DNA of 64,000 bases from Amycolatopsis rifamycinica (GTDB taxonomy: Bacteria > Actinomycetota > Actinomycetes > Mycobacteriales > Pseudonocardiaceae). Under the pieces are notes generated by a model. The model had not been told where the DNA came from. It saw only the letters and a list, made by a program, of their open reading frames with translations, and ran no database searches. A program made the position numbers and the translations under genes. Shown here piece after piece: positions 56,433-64,000 of this stretch (its first letter is position 1; each line of letters opens with the position of its first letter). The stretch spans positions 186,001 to 250,000 of the forward strand of contig NZ_JMQI01000043.1 in assembly GCF_000695625.1 (NCBI RefSeq), given 5' to 3'.

Positions 56433-56448
56433 TCAGGTCTAGACCAAT
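56433..56448. promoter_or_regulatory. dre operator (DasR-responsive element)
   Basis: TCAGGTCTAGACCAAT with the palindromic core GGTCTAGACC (56436-56445). It matches about 13 of 16 bases of the dre consensus ACTGGTCTAGACCACT. It lies between the divergent SIS and DasR-like genes and can control both. Confidence 0.9.
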
Positions 56449-56533
56449 GTTATAGGGGCGGCGCGTTGGGGGAAAAGGGTACGTTTCTTACGGGGACGTG
56501 GCGTGCGATGAGGGAAGACAGAGGGAGCCGGGC

Positions 56534-57289
56534 ATGTTGGAGACCACCACCACGGGCGAGGCGGGCGCCGTCGCGGGGCTGCGCGGGCAGCGCGAGCCCA
56601 AGTACTGGGCGCTGAAACAGCACCTCCTCGACCTGCTGGACGTGCTGCCGCCGGGGTCGCCGATCCCCACCGAACGCGCGCTCGCCGGGGAGTTCACGGT
56701 CTCCCGCACCACCGTGCGCCAGGCGCTGGCCGACCTCACCGCCGAAGGCCGCCTGCACCGGGTGCAGGGGAAAGGCACCTTCGCGGCCGAGCCGAAGCTC
56801 GCGCAGCGGCTGCAGCTGTCCTCCTACACCGAGGACATGCGCAAGCAGGGCCTGAAGCCGTCGTCGAAACTGCTGGAGGTCGAGGAACTGCCGGTCGAGG
56901 GCGATCTGGCGAAGCTGCTCGGAATCCGGACCGGCGCGAAAATTCTTCGCCTTCGACGGCTTCGACTGGCGGACTCGCAGCCGATGGCGCTGGAGACGAC
57001 GCACCTTCCCCTCGGCCGATTCCGCGGGCTGCGCAAACACGTCTCCGCCGGCGGTTCGTTGTACGCCGTTCTGCGCGAGCACTACGGCGTCGAACTCGAG
57101 CGCGCGGAAGAGACGATCGAGACGTCGCTCGCCGGGCCGCAGGAAGCGGAAATGCTCGGCGCGGACGTCGGCATGCCGGTGCTGATGCTGACCCGCCACT
57201 CGTTCGCCACGGACGGCAAGCCGGTCGAGTTCGCCCGCTCGGTCTACCGCGGCGACCGCTACAAGTTCGTGACGACGCTGCTGCCGTAA
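56534..57289 (+). CDS. dasR: GntR/UTRA regulator, DasR-like
   Basis: A 251-aa GntR-HutC regulator. HTH: KYWALKQHLLDLLDVLPPGSPIPTERALAGEFTVSRTTVRQALADLTAEGRLHRVQGKGTF (about 25-85); UTRA domain from LQLSSYTEDMRKQGL through GDRYKFVTTLLP. The recognition helix (SRTTVRQAL) and the EETIETSLAGPQEAEMLGADVGMPVLML stretch are nearly as in Streptomyces DasR (about 254 aa), which represses amino-sugar genes and is released by glucosamine-6-phosphate. A dre site upstream suggests autoregulation. The dasABC transport genes are not adjacent. Confidence 0.9.
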   Translation: MLETTTTGEAGAVAGLRGQREPKYWALKQHLLDLLDVLPPGSPIPTERALAGEFTVSRTTVRQALADLTAEGRLHRVQGKGTFAAEPKLAQRLQLSSYTEDMRKQGLKPSSKLLEVEELPVEGDLAKLLGIRTGAKILRLRRLRLADSQPMALETTHLPLGRFRGLRKHVSAGGSLYAVLREHYGVELERAEETIETSLAGPQEAEMLGADVGMPVLMLTRHSFATDGKPVEFARSVYRGDRYKFVTTLLP

Positions 57290-57333
57290 GCCCGCGGTTG
57301 ACGGCGGTCCCCGGTCACGGTGAAGTTGACCGG

Positions 57334-58857
57334 GTGACTGCCACCGAAGACACCGGAATCCGGTGGGGAACCCACGCCGCCCGCGGCGTGCTCGCGACCA
57401 CCATCCTCGGCTCCGGCATGGCGATGCTCGACGGCACCATCGTCAACGTCGCCCTGCCCCGCATCGGCACCGAGCTGAACGCCTCCGTGGCGGGTCTCCA
57501 GTGGATCCTCGACGGCTACCTGCTGGCGCTCGCCGCGCTCATCCTCGTCGCCGGCTCGCTCGGTGACCGGTACGGCAGGCGCCGCATGTACCTCGTCGGT
57601 GTCGTCTGGTTCGGTGTCGCGTCGGGGCTGTGCGCCGCGGCGACGTCCACCGAGATGCTCGTCGCGATGCGGATCCTGCAGGGCATCGGCGGCGCCCTCC
57701 TGACGCCCGGGTCGCTCGCGATCCTCCAGTCGTCCTTCGCGCACGACGCCCGCGCCCGCGCGATCGGCGCCTGGTCCGGCCTCGGCGGCATCGCGGCCGC
57801 CGCCGGTCCGCTGCTCGGCGGGTTCCTCGTGCAGGTGTGGTCGTGGCGGCTGGCGTTCCTGATCAACGTGCCGATCGCGGTCGCCGTGGTGCTCATGGCG
57901 CGGAAGTTCGTCCCCGAATCCCGCGACCCCGACGCCACCGGGCACCCGGACTTCGGCGCCGCCGCCCTGGGCGCCCTCGGCCTCGCCGGGGTCACCGGCG
58001 CGCTGGTGGAGGCGCCCGCCCGGGGCGTCGGCGACCCGCTGGTGCTGGTCGCGGGCCTGCTGGGGATCGCGGGGCTGGTCGCGTTCGTCGTCGTCCAGCA
58101 CCGCTCGGCGGAACCGCTCGTGCCGCCGTCGCTGTTCCGCGACCGCACGTTCACGCTGTCGAACGCGCTGACCTTCGTCGTCTACGCCGCGCTCGGCGGC
58201 GTCATGATGCTGCTGGTCATGCAGCTGCAGGTCTCGCTCGGCTACTCGCCGACCGCGTCCGGCCTGGCCGGGCTGCCGCTGACGGTGATCATGCTGCTGC
58301 TCTCGGGCCGCTCCGGCGCGCTCGCCCAGCGCATCGGCCCGCGCGCGCAGCTCGTCGTCGGCCCGATCGTCGTCGGCGCCGGGATGCTGCTGATGCTGCG
58401 CATCGCCCCCGGCGCGTCCTACCTCGGCACGGTGCTGCCCGCGGTCGTGGTCTTCGGGCTCGGCCTGGCGACGGTCGTGGCCCCGGTGACCGCGACGGTG
58501 CTCGCCGCGGCCCCGGACCGCTACGCCGGCGTCGCGTCCGGCGTCAACAACGCCATCGCCCGCTCGGGCGGCCTGCTCGCGGTGGCCGTGCTGCCGGCGG
58601 CGGCCGGGCTGACCGGCGAGGCGTACGCGGACCCGGTGGCGCTGACGGCGGGCTGGCGGACGGCGCTGGTCATCTGCGCGGCCCTGGCGATCGCGGGCGG
58701 GCTGATCGCGCTGGGCATCCACAACGGCGTCCTCGCGCCGCCGGCCGAAGCCGAGCCCGACGACGAGTGCCCCCACCTCGGCGAGTGCTACCACTGCGGC
58801 ATCGAGGGCCCGCCGACGCACATCCGCAGCGGCGGGACCCCGGTCGCGGGTTCCTAA
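57334..58857 (+). CDS. MFS drug-efflux transporter, 14-TM DHA2 type, with Cys/His-rich tail
   Basis: A 507-aa exporter. GTIVNVALPRIGTELNASVAGLQWILDGYLLALAALILVAGSLGDRYGRRRMYLVG opens helices 1-3 with motif A; LGGIAAAAGPLLGGFLV is motif C. Fourteen hydrophobic helices are visible. The C-terminal tail of about 30 residues after the last helix contains DECPHLGECYHCGIEGPPTH, a Cys/His cluster that is unusual for the family. The GTG at 57334 is used; no strong ribosome site is seen. Its stop overlaps the stop of the convergent dehydratase gene by 4 bp. Confidence 0.9.
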   Translation: MTATEDTGIRWGTHAARGVLATTILGSGMAMLDGTIVNVALPRIGTELNASVAGLQWILDGYLLALAALILVAGSLGDRYGRRRMYLVGVVWFGVASGLCAAATSTEMLVAMRILQGIGGALLTPGSLAILQSSFAHDARARAIGAWSGLGGIAAAAGPLLGGFLVQVWSWRLAFLINVPIAVAVVLMARKFVPESRDPDATGHPDFGAAALGALGLAGVTGALVEAPARGVGDPLVLVAGLLGIAGLVAFVVVQHRSAEPLVPPSLFRDRTFTLSNALTFVVYAALGGVMMLLVMQLQVSLGYSPTASGLAGLPLTVIMLLLSGRSGALAQRIGPRAQLVVGPIVVGAGMLLMLRIAPGASYLGTVLPAVVVFGLGLATVVAPVTATVLAAAPDRYAGVASGVNNAIARSGGLLAVAVLPAAAGLTGEAYADPVALTAGWRTALVICAALAIAGGLIALGIHNGVLAPPAEAEPDDECPHLGECYHCGIEGPPTHIRSGGTPVAGS

Positions 58858-59804
58858 CCGGCGAGGATTCCGGCGAACAGCGCCGGGTCGGCGTTGCCGC
58901 CCGAGACGAGCGCGACCGTCTTCCCGGGCGGCAGCTCCTCGGCGTGGAACAGGTACGCCGCCGTCGTCACCGCGCCGCTGGGCTCGGCCACCAGCCGGGC
59001 CTTGCGGGCGAGGACCCGCACGGCCTCGCGGATCTCGTCCTCGGTGACCGTGACCATCTGGTCGACGACCTCCCGCAGATGGGCGAACGTCAGCTCCGAC
59101 GGCTGCGAGCGCAGGCCGTCGGCGATCGTGCGGGCCCGGTCGGCCTGCGGCCACCGGACCAGCTCGCCTTGCCGGAGGCTGTCGGCGACGTCGGCGGCCA
59201 GCGCGGGCTCGACGCCGATGACCTTCGCCCGCGGGCACCGGGCCCGGATCGCGGTGCCGACACCGGCGGCCAGCCCGCCGCCGCTGATCGGGACGAGCAC
59301 CACGTCGACGTCCGGCAGGTCCTCGGCGATCTCCAGGCCGGCCGTGCCCTGTCCGGCGATGATGGCCGCGTGGTCGAAGGGCGGGACGAGGGTCAGCCCG
59401 CGTTCGGCGGCCAGTTCGCGCGCCTTGCCCTCGTGTTCGCCGATCGGCACCTCGATGACCTCGGCACCGTAGGCGCGGGTGGCCTCGACCTTGATCCGCG
59501 GCGCGACGTCCGGCACGACGATCACCGCGGGCACGCCGTACCGCTGCGCCGCGTACGCGACCGCCTGCGCGTGGTTGCCGCTCGAGTACGCGATCACGCC
59601 GCGGGCGCGGGCGGCGTCGTCGAGCGCGGCGATGGCGTTGAACGCGCCGCGCACCTTGAACGCGCCGACCGGTTGCAGGTTTTCGGGTTTGAGCCACAGG
59701 GTCCCGCGGGGATCCCAGGTCTGGAGCAGCAGGGGCGTGCGTACGGCGACATCTTCGACGCGCTTCGCGGCGGCCTCGATGTCAGAGATCGTCACCAGTT
59801 CCAT
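58854..59804 (-). CDS. threonine/serine dehydratase-like PLP enzyme
   Basis: A 316-aa fold-type II PLP enzyme. PLP Lys 50 in PVGAFKVRGAFNAI, YSSGNHAQAVAYAAQRYG, phosphate loop PISGGGLAAGVGTAI and the Ser/Gly of VSGGN near the C-terminus are all seen. There is no C-terminal ACT domain, so it is the short, catabolic type. It would deaminate threonine or serine to 2-oxobutyrate or pyruvate. Convergent with the MFS gene; no partner gene is adjacent. Confidence 0.92.
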   Translation of the reverse strand: MELVTISDIEAAAKRVEDVAVRTPLLLQTWDPRGTLWLKPENLQPVGAFKVRGAFNAIAALDDAARARGVIAYSSGNHAQAVAYAAQRYGVPAVIVVPDVAPRIKVEATRAYGAEVIEVPIGEHEGKARELAAERGLTLVPPFDHAAIIAGQGTAGLEIAEDLPDVDVVLVPISGGGLAAGVGTAIRARCPRAKVIGVEPALAADVADSLRQGELVRWPQADRARTIADGLRSQPSELTFAHLREVVDQMVTVTEDEIREAVRVLARKARLVAEPSGAVTTAAYLFHAEELPPGKTVALVSGGNADPALFAGILAG

Positions 59805-59951
59805 GTGCCGAGTATGTCAAGAAAACGTGCGGTTCGGAGTGTCTAATATGGACAGACGGAGTGGTCCTCCTCACGCCGTGGCAACGAGGGGAGTGCCTCA
59901 CGCGCCTTAGACGTTGGACAGGGGAGAACACGGACTACCTAGATCGGGATC

Positions 59952-60686
59952 ATGAGCAAGGAGAACGTAGCGGCTTCGGAGGAGAAGGAACAGAAGTCGG
60001 GCCTGCGGATCGCGCAGGTACTGGCGGCGGCGCTGGCGGCGGTGACCGCGGCGCTGCTCGGCTCGACACTGGGCGTGGCCGGCACGGTGATCGGGGCCGG
60101 CGTGGCGAGCGTGGTGTCGACGGTCGGCAGCGAGCTGTACCTGCGCTCGCTGGAACGCACCCGCGCGGCGGCGCTCAAGGCGCGTGAGCTGGCGACGTCG
60201 GGGATCCGGCGGCGCGGGCAGGCCGTGGACGTCACCGATCAGCCGACGGTCCGGCTGAAGCCACCGGAGGACGAGCCGTCACGGCTGTCCTCGCGGCTGC
60301 GGAAGCTGCGCTGGCCGTTGCTCATCGGCACGAGCCTGGCGGCGTTCGCGGTGGCGATCCTGTCGATCGTCGGCTTCGAGTCGGCGACGGGCACCCAGAT
60401 CGGCGGCGGAACCGGCTCGAGCATCGGCAAGATCTTCACCGGCGACGGCGGCCACCAGGGCAGGACTCCGTCGACCACGCCGCCGACCGGCACGGACGAC
60501 ACGCAGGTGTCCCCGACGGAGACGGCGACCACGCCGCCTTCGTCGAGCTCGACCGCGCCGACGACGTCGTCGGAGACCCCGTCGACCACCCCGAGCACGA
60601 CGGCCCAGCAGCCGTCGACCTCGGCGCCGGCCACCACGGCGACGCCGCCGACCAGCAAGGGCGCGGCGACGACGCCGACCCCGTGA
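59952..60686 (+). CDS. Thr/Ser/Pro-rich membrane protein
   Basis: A 244-aa protein of unknown function. A cytoplasmic N-terminus with SKENVAASEEKEQKSG is followed by a glycine/alanine-rich hydrophobic region (ALLGSTLGVAGTVIGAGVASVVSTVG), a basic cytoplasmic loop, a second membrane helix LIGTSLAAFAVAILSIVGFE, then an extracellular tail of 90 residues rich in Thr, Pro and Ser (for example SPTETATTPPSSSSTAPTT), which may be glycosylated or extended. ATG at 59952. Not recognised as a named family, but such proteins are common in Pseudonocardiaceae. It converges with thiE with no gap. Confidence 0.7.
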   Translation: MSKENVAASEEKEQKSGLRIAQVLAAALAAVTAALLGSTLGVAGTVIGAGVASVVSTVGSELYLRSLERTRAAALKARELATSGIRRRGQAVDVTDQPTVRLKPPEDEPSRLSSRLRKLRWPLLIGTSLAAFAVAILSIVGFESATGTQIGGGTGSSIGKIFTGDGGHQGRTPSTTPPTGTDDTQVSPTETATTPPSSSSTAPTTSSETPSTTPSTTAQQPSTSAPATTATPPTSKGAATTPTP

Positions 60687-61346
60687 TCAGGGCAGCCGGG
60701 CCCGCAGCGCCCGTGCCGCGGCCTCGGGGTCCTCGGCCTCGGTGATCGCCCGGACCACGACGATCCGGGACGCTCCCGCGTCGAGGACCTCGCCGAGCCG
60801 CGGCTCGTCGATGCCGCCGATCGCGAACCACGGCCGGTCCGGGGCCCACGCCGCCGTCGCGTGCACCAGGTCAAGGCCCGGCGCCGGGCGGCCCGGCTTC
60901 GTCGGCGTCGGCCAGCAGGGGCCCGTGCAGAAGTAATCCACCCCGGGCGCCGCGGCCGCCGCCAGGGCCTGGTCGAGCGAGTGCGTCGAGCGGCCGATCA
61001 CGACGTCGTCGCCGAGGATGCGGCGGGCCAGCGGTACCGGGATGTCGTCCTGCCCCAGGTGGAGGACATCGGCCCCGACGGCAAGGGCCACGTCGGCCCG
61101 GTCGTTCACCGACAGCAGCGCCCCGTGCCGGGCGCACGCCTCGGCCAGCACCTCCAGCGCCGCGATCTCGCCGGCCGCCTCCAGTGCGCCGGTCTTGTCG
61201 CGCAGCTGGATGATGTCGACGCCGCCGGCGAGGGCCGCGTCGGCGAAGGCGGCCAGGTCGCCACGGTCCGTGCGGGCGTCCGTGCACAGGTACAGGCGCG
61301 CCGCGTCGAGGCGGGCGCGGATCTTGTCACCGGAGAGGGCGGGCAT
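60687..61346 (-). CDS. thiE: thiamine-phosphate synthase
   Basis: A 219-aa TIM barrel that joins HMP-PP and the thiazole phosphate to thiamine phosphate. Seen: LYLCTDARTDRGD, IIQLRDKTG, LLSVNDRADVALAVGADVLHLGQDDIP, IGRSTHS, and PCWPTPTKPGRP with GGID near the C-terminus, all conserved in ThiE. The ATG at 61346 is used. It diverges from the thiO-thiS-thiG operon with the TPP riboswitch on the other strand. Confidence 0.96.
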   Translation of the reverse strand: MPALSGDKIRARLDAARLYLCTDARTDRGDLAAFADAALAGGVDIIQLRDKTGALEAAGEIAALEVLAEACARHGALLSVNDRADVALAVGADVLHLGQDDIPVPLARRILGDDVVIGRSTHSLDQALAAAAAPGVDYFCTGPCWPTPTKPGRPAPGLDLVHATAAWAPDRPWFAIGGIDEPRLGEVLDAGASRIVVVRAITEAEDPEAAARALRARLP

Positions 61347-61382
61347 AGCGGCGACCGTACCCTCCGCGTTAGGGTGGGACTG

Positions 61383-61470
61383 TCCGCACGGGAGCCCGGG
61401 GCACGGGCTGAGAGGGAGCTGCCGCTCCGACCGTGGAACCTGATCCGGGTCATGCCGGCGCAGGGAGCGT
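61383..61470 (+). promoter_or_regulatory. TPP riboswitch (THI element)
   Basis: Located just upstream of thiO. The CTGAGA (61409-61414), the following variable stem and GGAACCTGATCCGGGTCATGCC (positions 61435-61456 with key bases CTGATCCGGGT) with GCGCAGGGAGCG at the end are the conserved core of the thiamine pyrophosphate riboswitch. It should shut off thiOSG when TPP is high, by hiding the start region since the aptamer ends only a few bases before the ATG. Confidence 0.95.
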
Positions 61471-61476
61471 GATTCC

Positions 61477-62550
61477 ATGACGAACCTGGCAGTGGTGGGC
61501 GGCGGCGTGATCGGCCTGTCCGTGGCGTGGCGAGCCGCGTGCACCGGCCGGAGGGTCACCCTCTACGACCCCGAGCCCGTCCGCGGCGGCGCGTCCTGGC
61601 TGGCCGGCGGCATGCTCGCCCCGGTCACCGAGGCCTGGCCGGGCGAGGAGGACGTCCTCCGCCTCGGCGAAGAATCGCTCAACCGGTGGCCCGGCTTCGC
61701 GCGCGACCTGCGAAAAGAGGGCGTCGACCCCGGACTGGCCGGCCACGGCACGCTCGTCGTCGCCTTCGACAGCGCCGACGCCGGCTACCTGGACATCCTG
61801 GCCGGCCACCTGCACTCCCTCGGCCGCGCGGCCGAGCGGCTCACCGGCCGGGAGGCCAAGCGGCTCGAACCGGGGATCGGTTCCGTCCGAAGTGGACTCC
61901 ACGTGCCCGGTGACCTGGCCGTGGACAACCGGAAACTGCTCGACGCGCTGTACGCGGCCTGCGTCAACCACCAGGTCCGGTTCGTGCGCGAGCGCGTCGA
62001 GGAACTCCCGGACGCCGAAGCCGTCGTGCTCGCCGCCGGCGCCTGGACCGGGCGGCTGCACCCGCGGCTCGCCGGCGCCGTGCGCCCGCTCAAGGGCGAA
62101 ATCCTGCGGCTCAAGCCCCGTCGCGGCTGCCTGCCGCCGCCGTCGCACACCGTCCGGGCCGTCGTCGAGGGCCGGCCGATCTACCTCGTCCCGCGCGGCG
62201 ACCAGGAGCTCGTCCTCGGCGCCACGCAGTACGAGGCCGGCTTCGACCAGGCTGTCACCGCCCGCGGCGTGCGCGAGCTGCTCGAAGGCGCCGAACGCGT
62301 CTTCCCCGCGATCACCGAGTACGAGCTGACCGAAACCGCCGCCGGCCTGCGGGCCGGCAGCCGGGACGCGCTGCCGTACCTCGGCGCCTTGGACGGCGGT
62401 GTCTTCGCCGCGACCGGGCACCACCGCAACGGCCTGCTGATGGCCCCGGTGACCGCGGACGCCGTGGTCGCCTGGCTCGAGGGGGACGAGCCGCCCGAAG
62501 GCACCGCGGCCGCGTCCCCCGCCCGCCTGCACCAGAAGGAGCCCGTGTGA
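61477..62550 (+). CDS. thiO: glycine oxidase ThiO
   Basis: A 357-aa FAD enzyme that oxidises glycine to iminoglycine for thiazole synthesis in thiamine biosynthesis. Rossmann motif VVGGGVIGLSVAWRAA at residues 5-20; AGGMLAP and GATQYEAGFDQAVTARGVRELLEGA are family landmarks, and TAAGLRAGSRDALPYLGAL with GHHRNGLLMAPVTA closes the FAD site. Under the TPP riboswitch. Its stop overlaps the ATG of thiS (TGATG). Confidence 0.95.
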   Translation: MTNLAVVGGGVIGLSVAWRAACTGRRVTLYDPEPVRGGASWLAGGMLAPVTEAWPGEEDVLRLGEESLNRWPGFARDLRKEGVDPGLAGHGTLVVAFDSADAGYLDILAGHLHSLGRAAERLTGREAKRLEPGIGSVRSGLHVPGDLAVDNRKLLDALYAACVNHQVRFVRERVEELPDAEAVVLAAGAWTGRLHPRLAGAVRPLKGEILRLKPRRGCLPPPSHTVRAVVEGRPIYLVPRGDQELVLGATQYEAGFDQAVTARGVRELLEGAERVFPAITEYELTETAAGLRAGSRDALPYLGALDGGVFAATGHHRNGLLMAPVTADAVVAWLEGDEPPEGTAAASPARLHQKEPV

Positions 62551-62750
62551 TGGAAATCAAGCTCAACGGCGAGTGGACGGCGTTCCCGGACGACGCGACC
62601 GTCGCCGACGTCCTCGACGCCACCGGCGGGCAACGGCCCGGCATCGCCGTCGCGGTCGACGGCGTCGTCGTGCGCCGCGCCGACTGGGCGGCCACCCCCG
62701 TGCCCAAGGGTGCGGTCCTCGACGTGCTCACCGCGGTCCAGGGAGGCTGA
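62550..62750 (+). CDS. thiS: sulfur carrier protein ThiS
   Basis: A 66-aa ubiquitin-fold protein ending in the required Gly-Gly (LTAVQGG). MEIKLNGEWTAFPDDATVADVLD is the typical N-terminus. The thiocarboxylate formed on the last Gly donates sulfur to the thiazole. A GTG just upstream is not needed; the ATG overlaps the thiO stop. Confidence 0.95.
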   Translation: MEIKLNGEWTAFPDDATVADVLDATGGQRPGIAVAVDGVVVRRADWAATPVPKGAVLDVLTAVQGG

Positions 62751-62751
62751 A

Positions 62752-63510
62752 ATGGACGAAGCACCGCTGGTCATCGGCACGACCAAGCTGACGTCCCGGC
62801 TGATCATCGGCACCGGCGGCGCGGCCAACCTCGCCGTGCTGGAACGCGCGCTGGTCGCGTCCGGCACCGAGCTGACCACCGTCGCCATGCGCCGCGCCGA
62901 CGCCGAAGGCGGCTCCGGCGTCCTCGAACTCCTGAAGAGGCTCGGCATCGAGCTGCTGCCGAACACGGCGGGCTGCCGGACGGCCGCCGAAGCCGTGCTC
63001 ACCGCGCAGCTCGCGCGTGAGGCGCTGGAGACCGACCTCGTCAAGCTCGAGGTGCACGCCGACGACCGGACGCTGCTGCCGGACCCGATCGAGACCCTCG
63101 ACGCCGCCGAACGGCTGGCCGCCGACGGGTTCACCGTGTTCGCCTACACGAACGACGACCCGGTGCTCGCGCTGCGCCTGGAGGAGGCCGGCTGCGCCGC
63201 GGTGATGCCGCTGGGCGCGCCGATCGGCACCGGCCTCGGCATCCGGAATCCGCACAACATCGAGCTCATCGTTTCGCGGGCGGGTGTCCCGGTGATCCTG
63301 GACGCCGGAATCGGCACGGCCTCGGACGCGACGCTGGCGATGGAGCTCGGCTGCGACGCCGTCCTGCTCTCCACGGCCGTCACCCGGGCGGCCGATCCCG
63401 AGCGGATGGCCGCGGCGATGCGGGCGGGCGTCATCGCCGGGCGGCTGGCCCGCGAGGCCGGGCGCGTGCCGCAGCGCTTCTGGGCGCAGGCGTCGAGCCC
63501 ACCCCGGTGA
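62752..63510 (+). CDS. thiG: thiazole synthase
   Basis: A 252-aa TIM barrel. Schiff-base Lys 98 in DLVKLEVHADD; SRLIIGTGGAANLAVLERAL at the start; AVMPLGAPIGTGLGIRNP and PVILDAGIGTASDATLAMELGCDAVLLSTAV are the phosphate-binding loops. It builds the thiazole phosphate from DXP, iminoglycine and ThiS thiocarboxylate. It follows thiS by 1 bp, after GGGAGG. Confidence 0.96.
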   Translation: MDEAPLVIGTTKLTSRLIIGTGGAANLAVLERALVASGTELTTVAMRRADAEGGSGVLELLKRLGIELLPNTAGCRTAAEAVLTAQLAREALETDLVKLEVHADDRTLLPDPIETLDAAERLAADGFTVFAYTNDDPVLALRLEEAGCAAVMPLGAPIGTGLGIRNPHNIELIVSRAGVPVILDAGIGTASDATLAMELGCDAVLLSTAVTRAADPERMAAAMRAGVIAGRLAREAGRVPQRFWAQASSPPR

Positions 63511-63550
63511 ACTGCTGTTTTTTTGAGGGGTCCGGTGGCGGAGCCCCCGG

Positions 63551-63569
63551 CCCGGGGCGAAGCCCCGGG
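63551..63569. terminator. terminator downstream of thiOSG
   Basis: CCCGGGGC, loop GAA, GCCCCGGG: a perfect 8-bp stem. A GTTTTTTTG T-tract at 63517-63525, before this hairpin, may end part of the transcript too. Confidence 0.7.
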
Positions 63570-63671
63570 GATAACGCTGTGGTGGCTTAACACCGAGCGT
63601 GACCTCCGCCCCGTAAGGTGGACGGCACTTTACGGCGCACCCGCGCCCGCGTGAGGCAGAAGGAGCCAGCC

Positions 63672-64000
63672 GTGACGAGCACATCGGTCCAGGACGTCTC
63701 GGGCAGGTTGTACCTCGCCGTGGGCAGGCTCTCCCGGTCACTGCGGCAGGCCGGGGTGCCCGGGCCGGGCCACGGCGCCATCTCGGCGCTGGCGACGCTG
63801 GTGCACGCGGGCCAGCTGCGGCTCGGCGACCTCGCGGCCCGGGAGGGCGTCGCCGCCGCGACCATGTCGCGGATCATCGCGTCCCTGGTCGAATCCGGGT
63901 ACGTCAGCCGCGAGTCCGACCCGGTCGACCGCCGGGCGTGGCTGGCGAAGGCGACCGAGGAGGGCGAGCGGCTGGTGTCCGGCGTCCGGTCGACCCGGGT
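63672..64000 (+). CDS. MarR family transcriptional regulator, 5' part only
   Basis: The gene runs off the right edge; 109 codons are visible. A GTG at 63672 with AAGGAG 8 bp upstream starts VTSTSVQDVSGRLYLAVGRL. HGAISALATLVHAGQLRLGDLAAREGVAAATMSRIIASLVESGYVSRESDPVDRRAWLAKATEEG is the MarR winged helix with the DRR wing. Target unknown. Confidence 0.88.
   Translation, partial: MTSTSVQDVSGRLYLAVGRLSRSLRQAGVPGPGHGAISALATLVHAGQLRLGDLAAREGVAAATMSRIIASLVESGYVSRESDPVDRRAWLAKATEEGERLVSGVRSTR

Overview
The window is about 70% G+C with GC3-biased codons, many GTG starts, short or overlapping intergenic junctions, and an actinobacterial gene set: a mycothiol-type DinB enzyme, an F420-type PPOX protein, a SARP/BTAD regulator, a DasR-like regulator with its operator, DUF3159, and many TetR/MarR/MmyB-type regulators. 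Together these point to a soil actinomycete of the Pseudonocardiaceae, and Amycolatopsis is my best guess. That placement is inference; no rRNA or marker gene is present.

Layout. 0-8.5 kb: an accessory catabolic and regulatory patch with a CoA-binding protein cut by the window edge, a VOC protein, a 2-keto-4-pentenoate hydratase and 4-oxalocrotonate decarboxylase pair, a tandem-repeat-rich convergent intergenic region, an ABC exporter, and MarR, HxlR and TetR switches facing small oxidoreductases. 8.6-14.4 kb: a GH3 beta-glucosidase with PA14 insert, a TetR/SDR pair with three strong operators, and a GNAT acetyltransferase behind a short leader ORF with competing hairpins. 14.4-20 kb: an aerobic benzoyl-CoA (box) operon, boxC-boxB-benzoate CoA ligase-amidohydrolase, ended by a bidirectional terminator. 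20-33.5 kb: a dienelactone hydrolase/carboxymuconolactone decarboxylase pair, then a tightly packed nine-gene leftward operon: an AvrD-family protein, an AAA/kinase-like ATPase, a KAS III, an ACP, a HAD phosphatase, an MDR reductase, an MFS exporter, an FAD monooxygenase and a SnoaL-like protein. It is flanked by a thioesterase, a second MFS pump and two MmyB-type regulators. This looks like a small specialised-metabolite or signal cluster of syringolide/butenolide type and is the most interesting content of the window.

33.5-42 kb: a MarR/dipeptidase pair, LapA-like, DinB/MDMPI, Abi-alpha (DUF4393), DUF445 and a 1013-aa patatin-like protein with a membrane C-terminus. 42-45.2 kb: a complete ectABCD operon for ectoine and 5-hydroxyectoine. 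45.6-48.3 kb: an AfsR-type SARP regulator. 48.6-54.3 kb: an MmpS-like membrane protein, a two-gene DUF6932/unknown module, an ArfA-like OmpA protein with a DnaA-box-like cluster upstream, an SGNH hydrolase and DUF3159. 54.3-57.3 kb: an amino-sugar operon (SIS isomerase/deaminase-like and BadF/GlcNAc-kinase-like) divergent from a dasR-like gene, with a dre operator between them. 57.3-64 kb: a DHA2 pump, a threonine dehydratase, a Thr/Pro-rich membrane protein, and thiamine genes (thiE divergent from a TPP riboswitch-thiO-thiS-thiG operon), ending in a MarR gene cut by the window edge.

No rRNA, tRNA, CRISPR array, insertion sequence or prophage was seen. Functional calls rest on reading the translated proteins and recognising family motifs; no database search was run.
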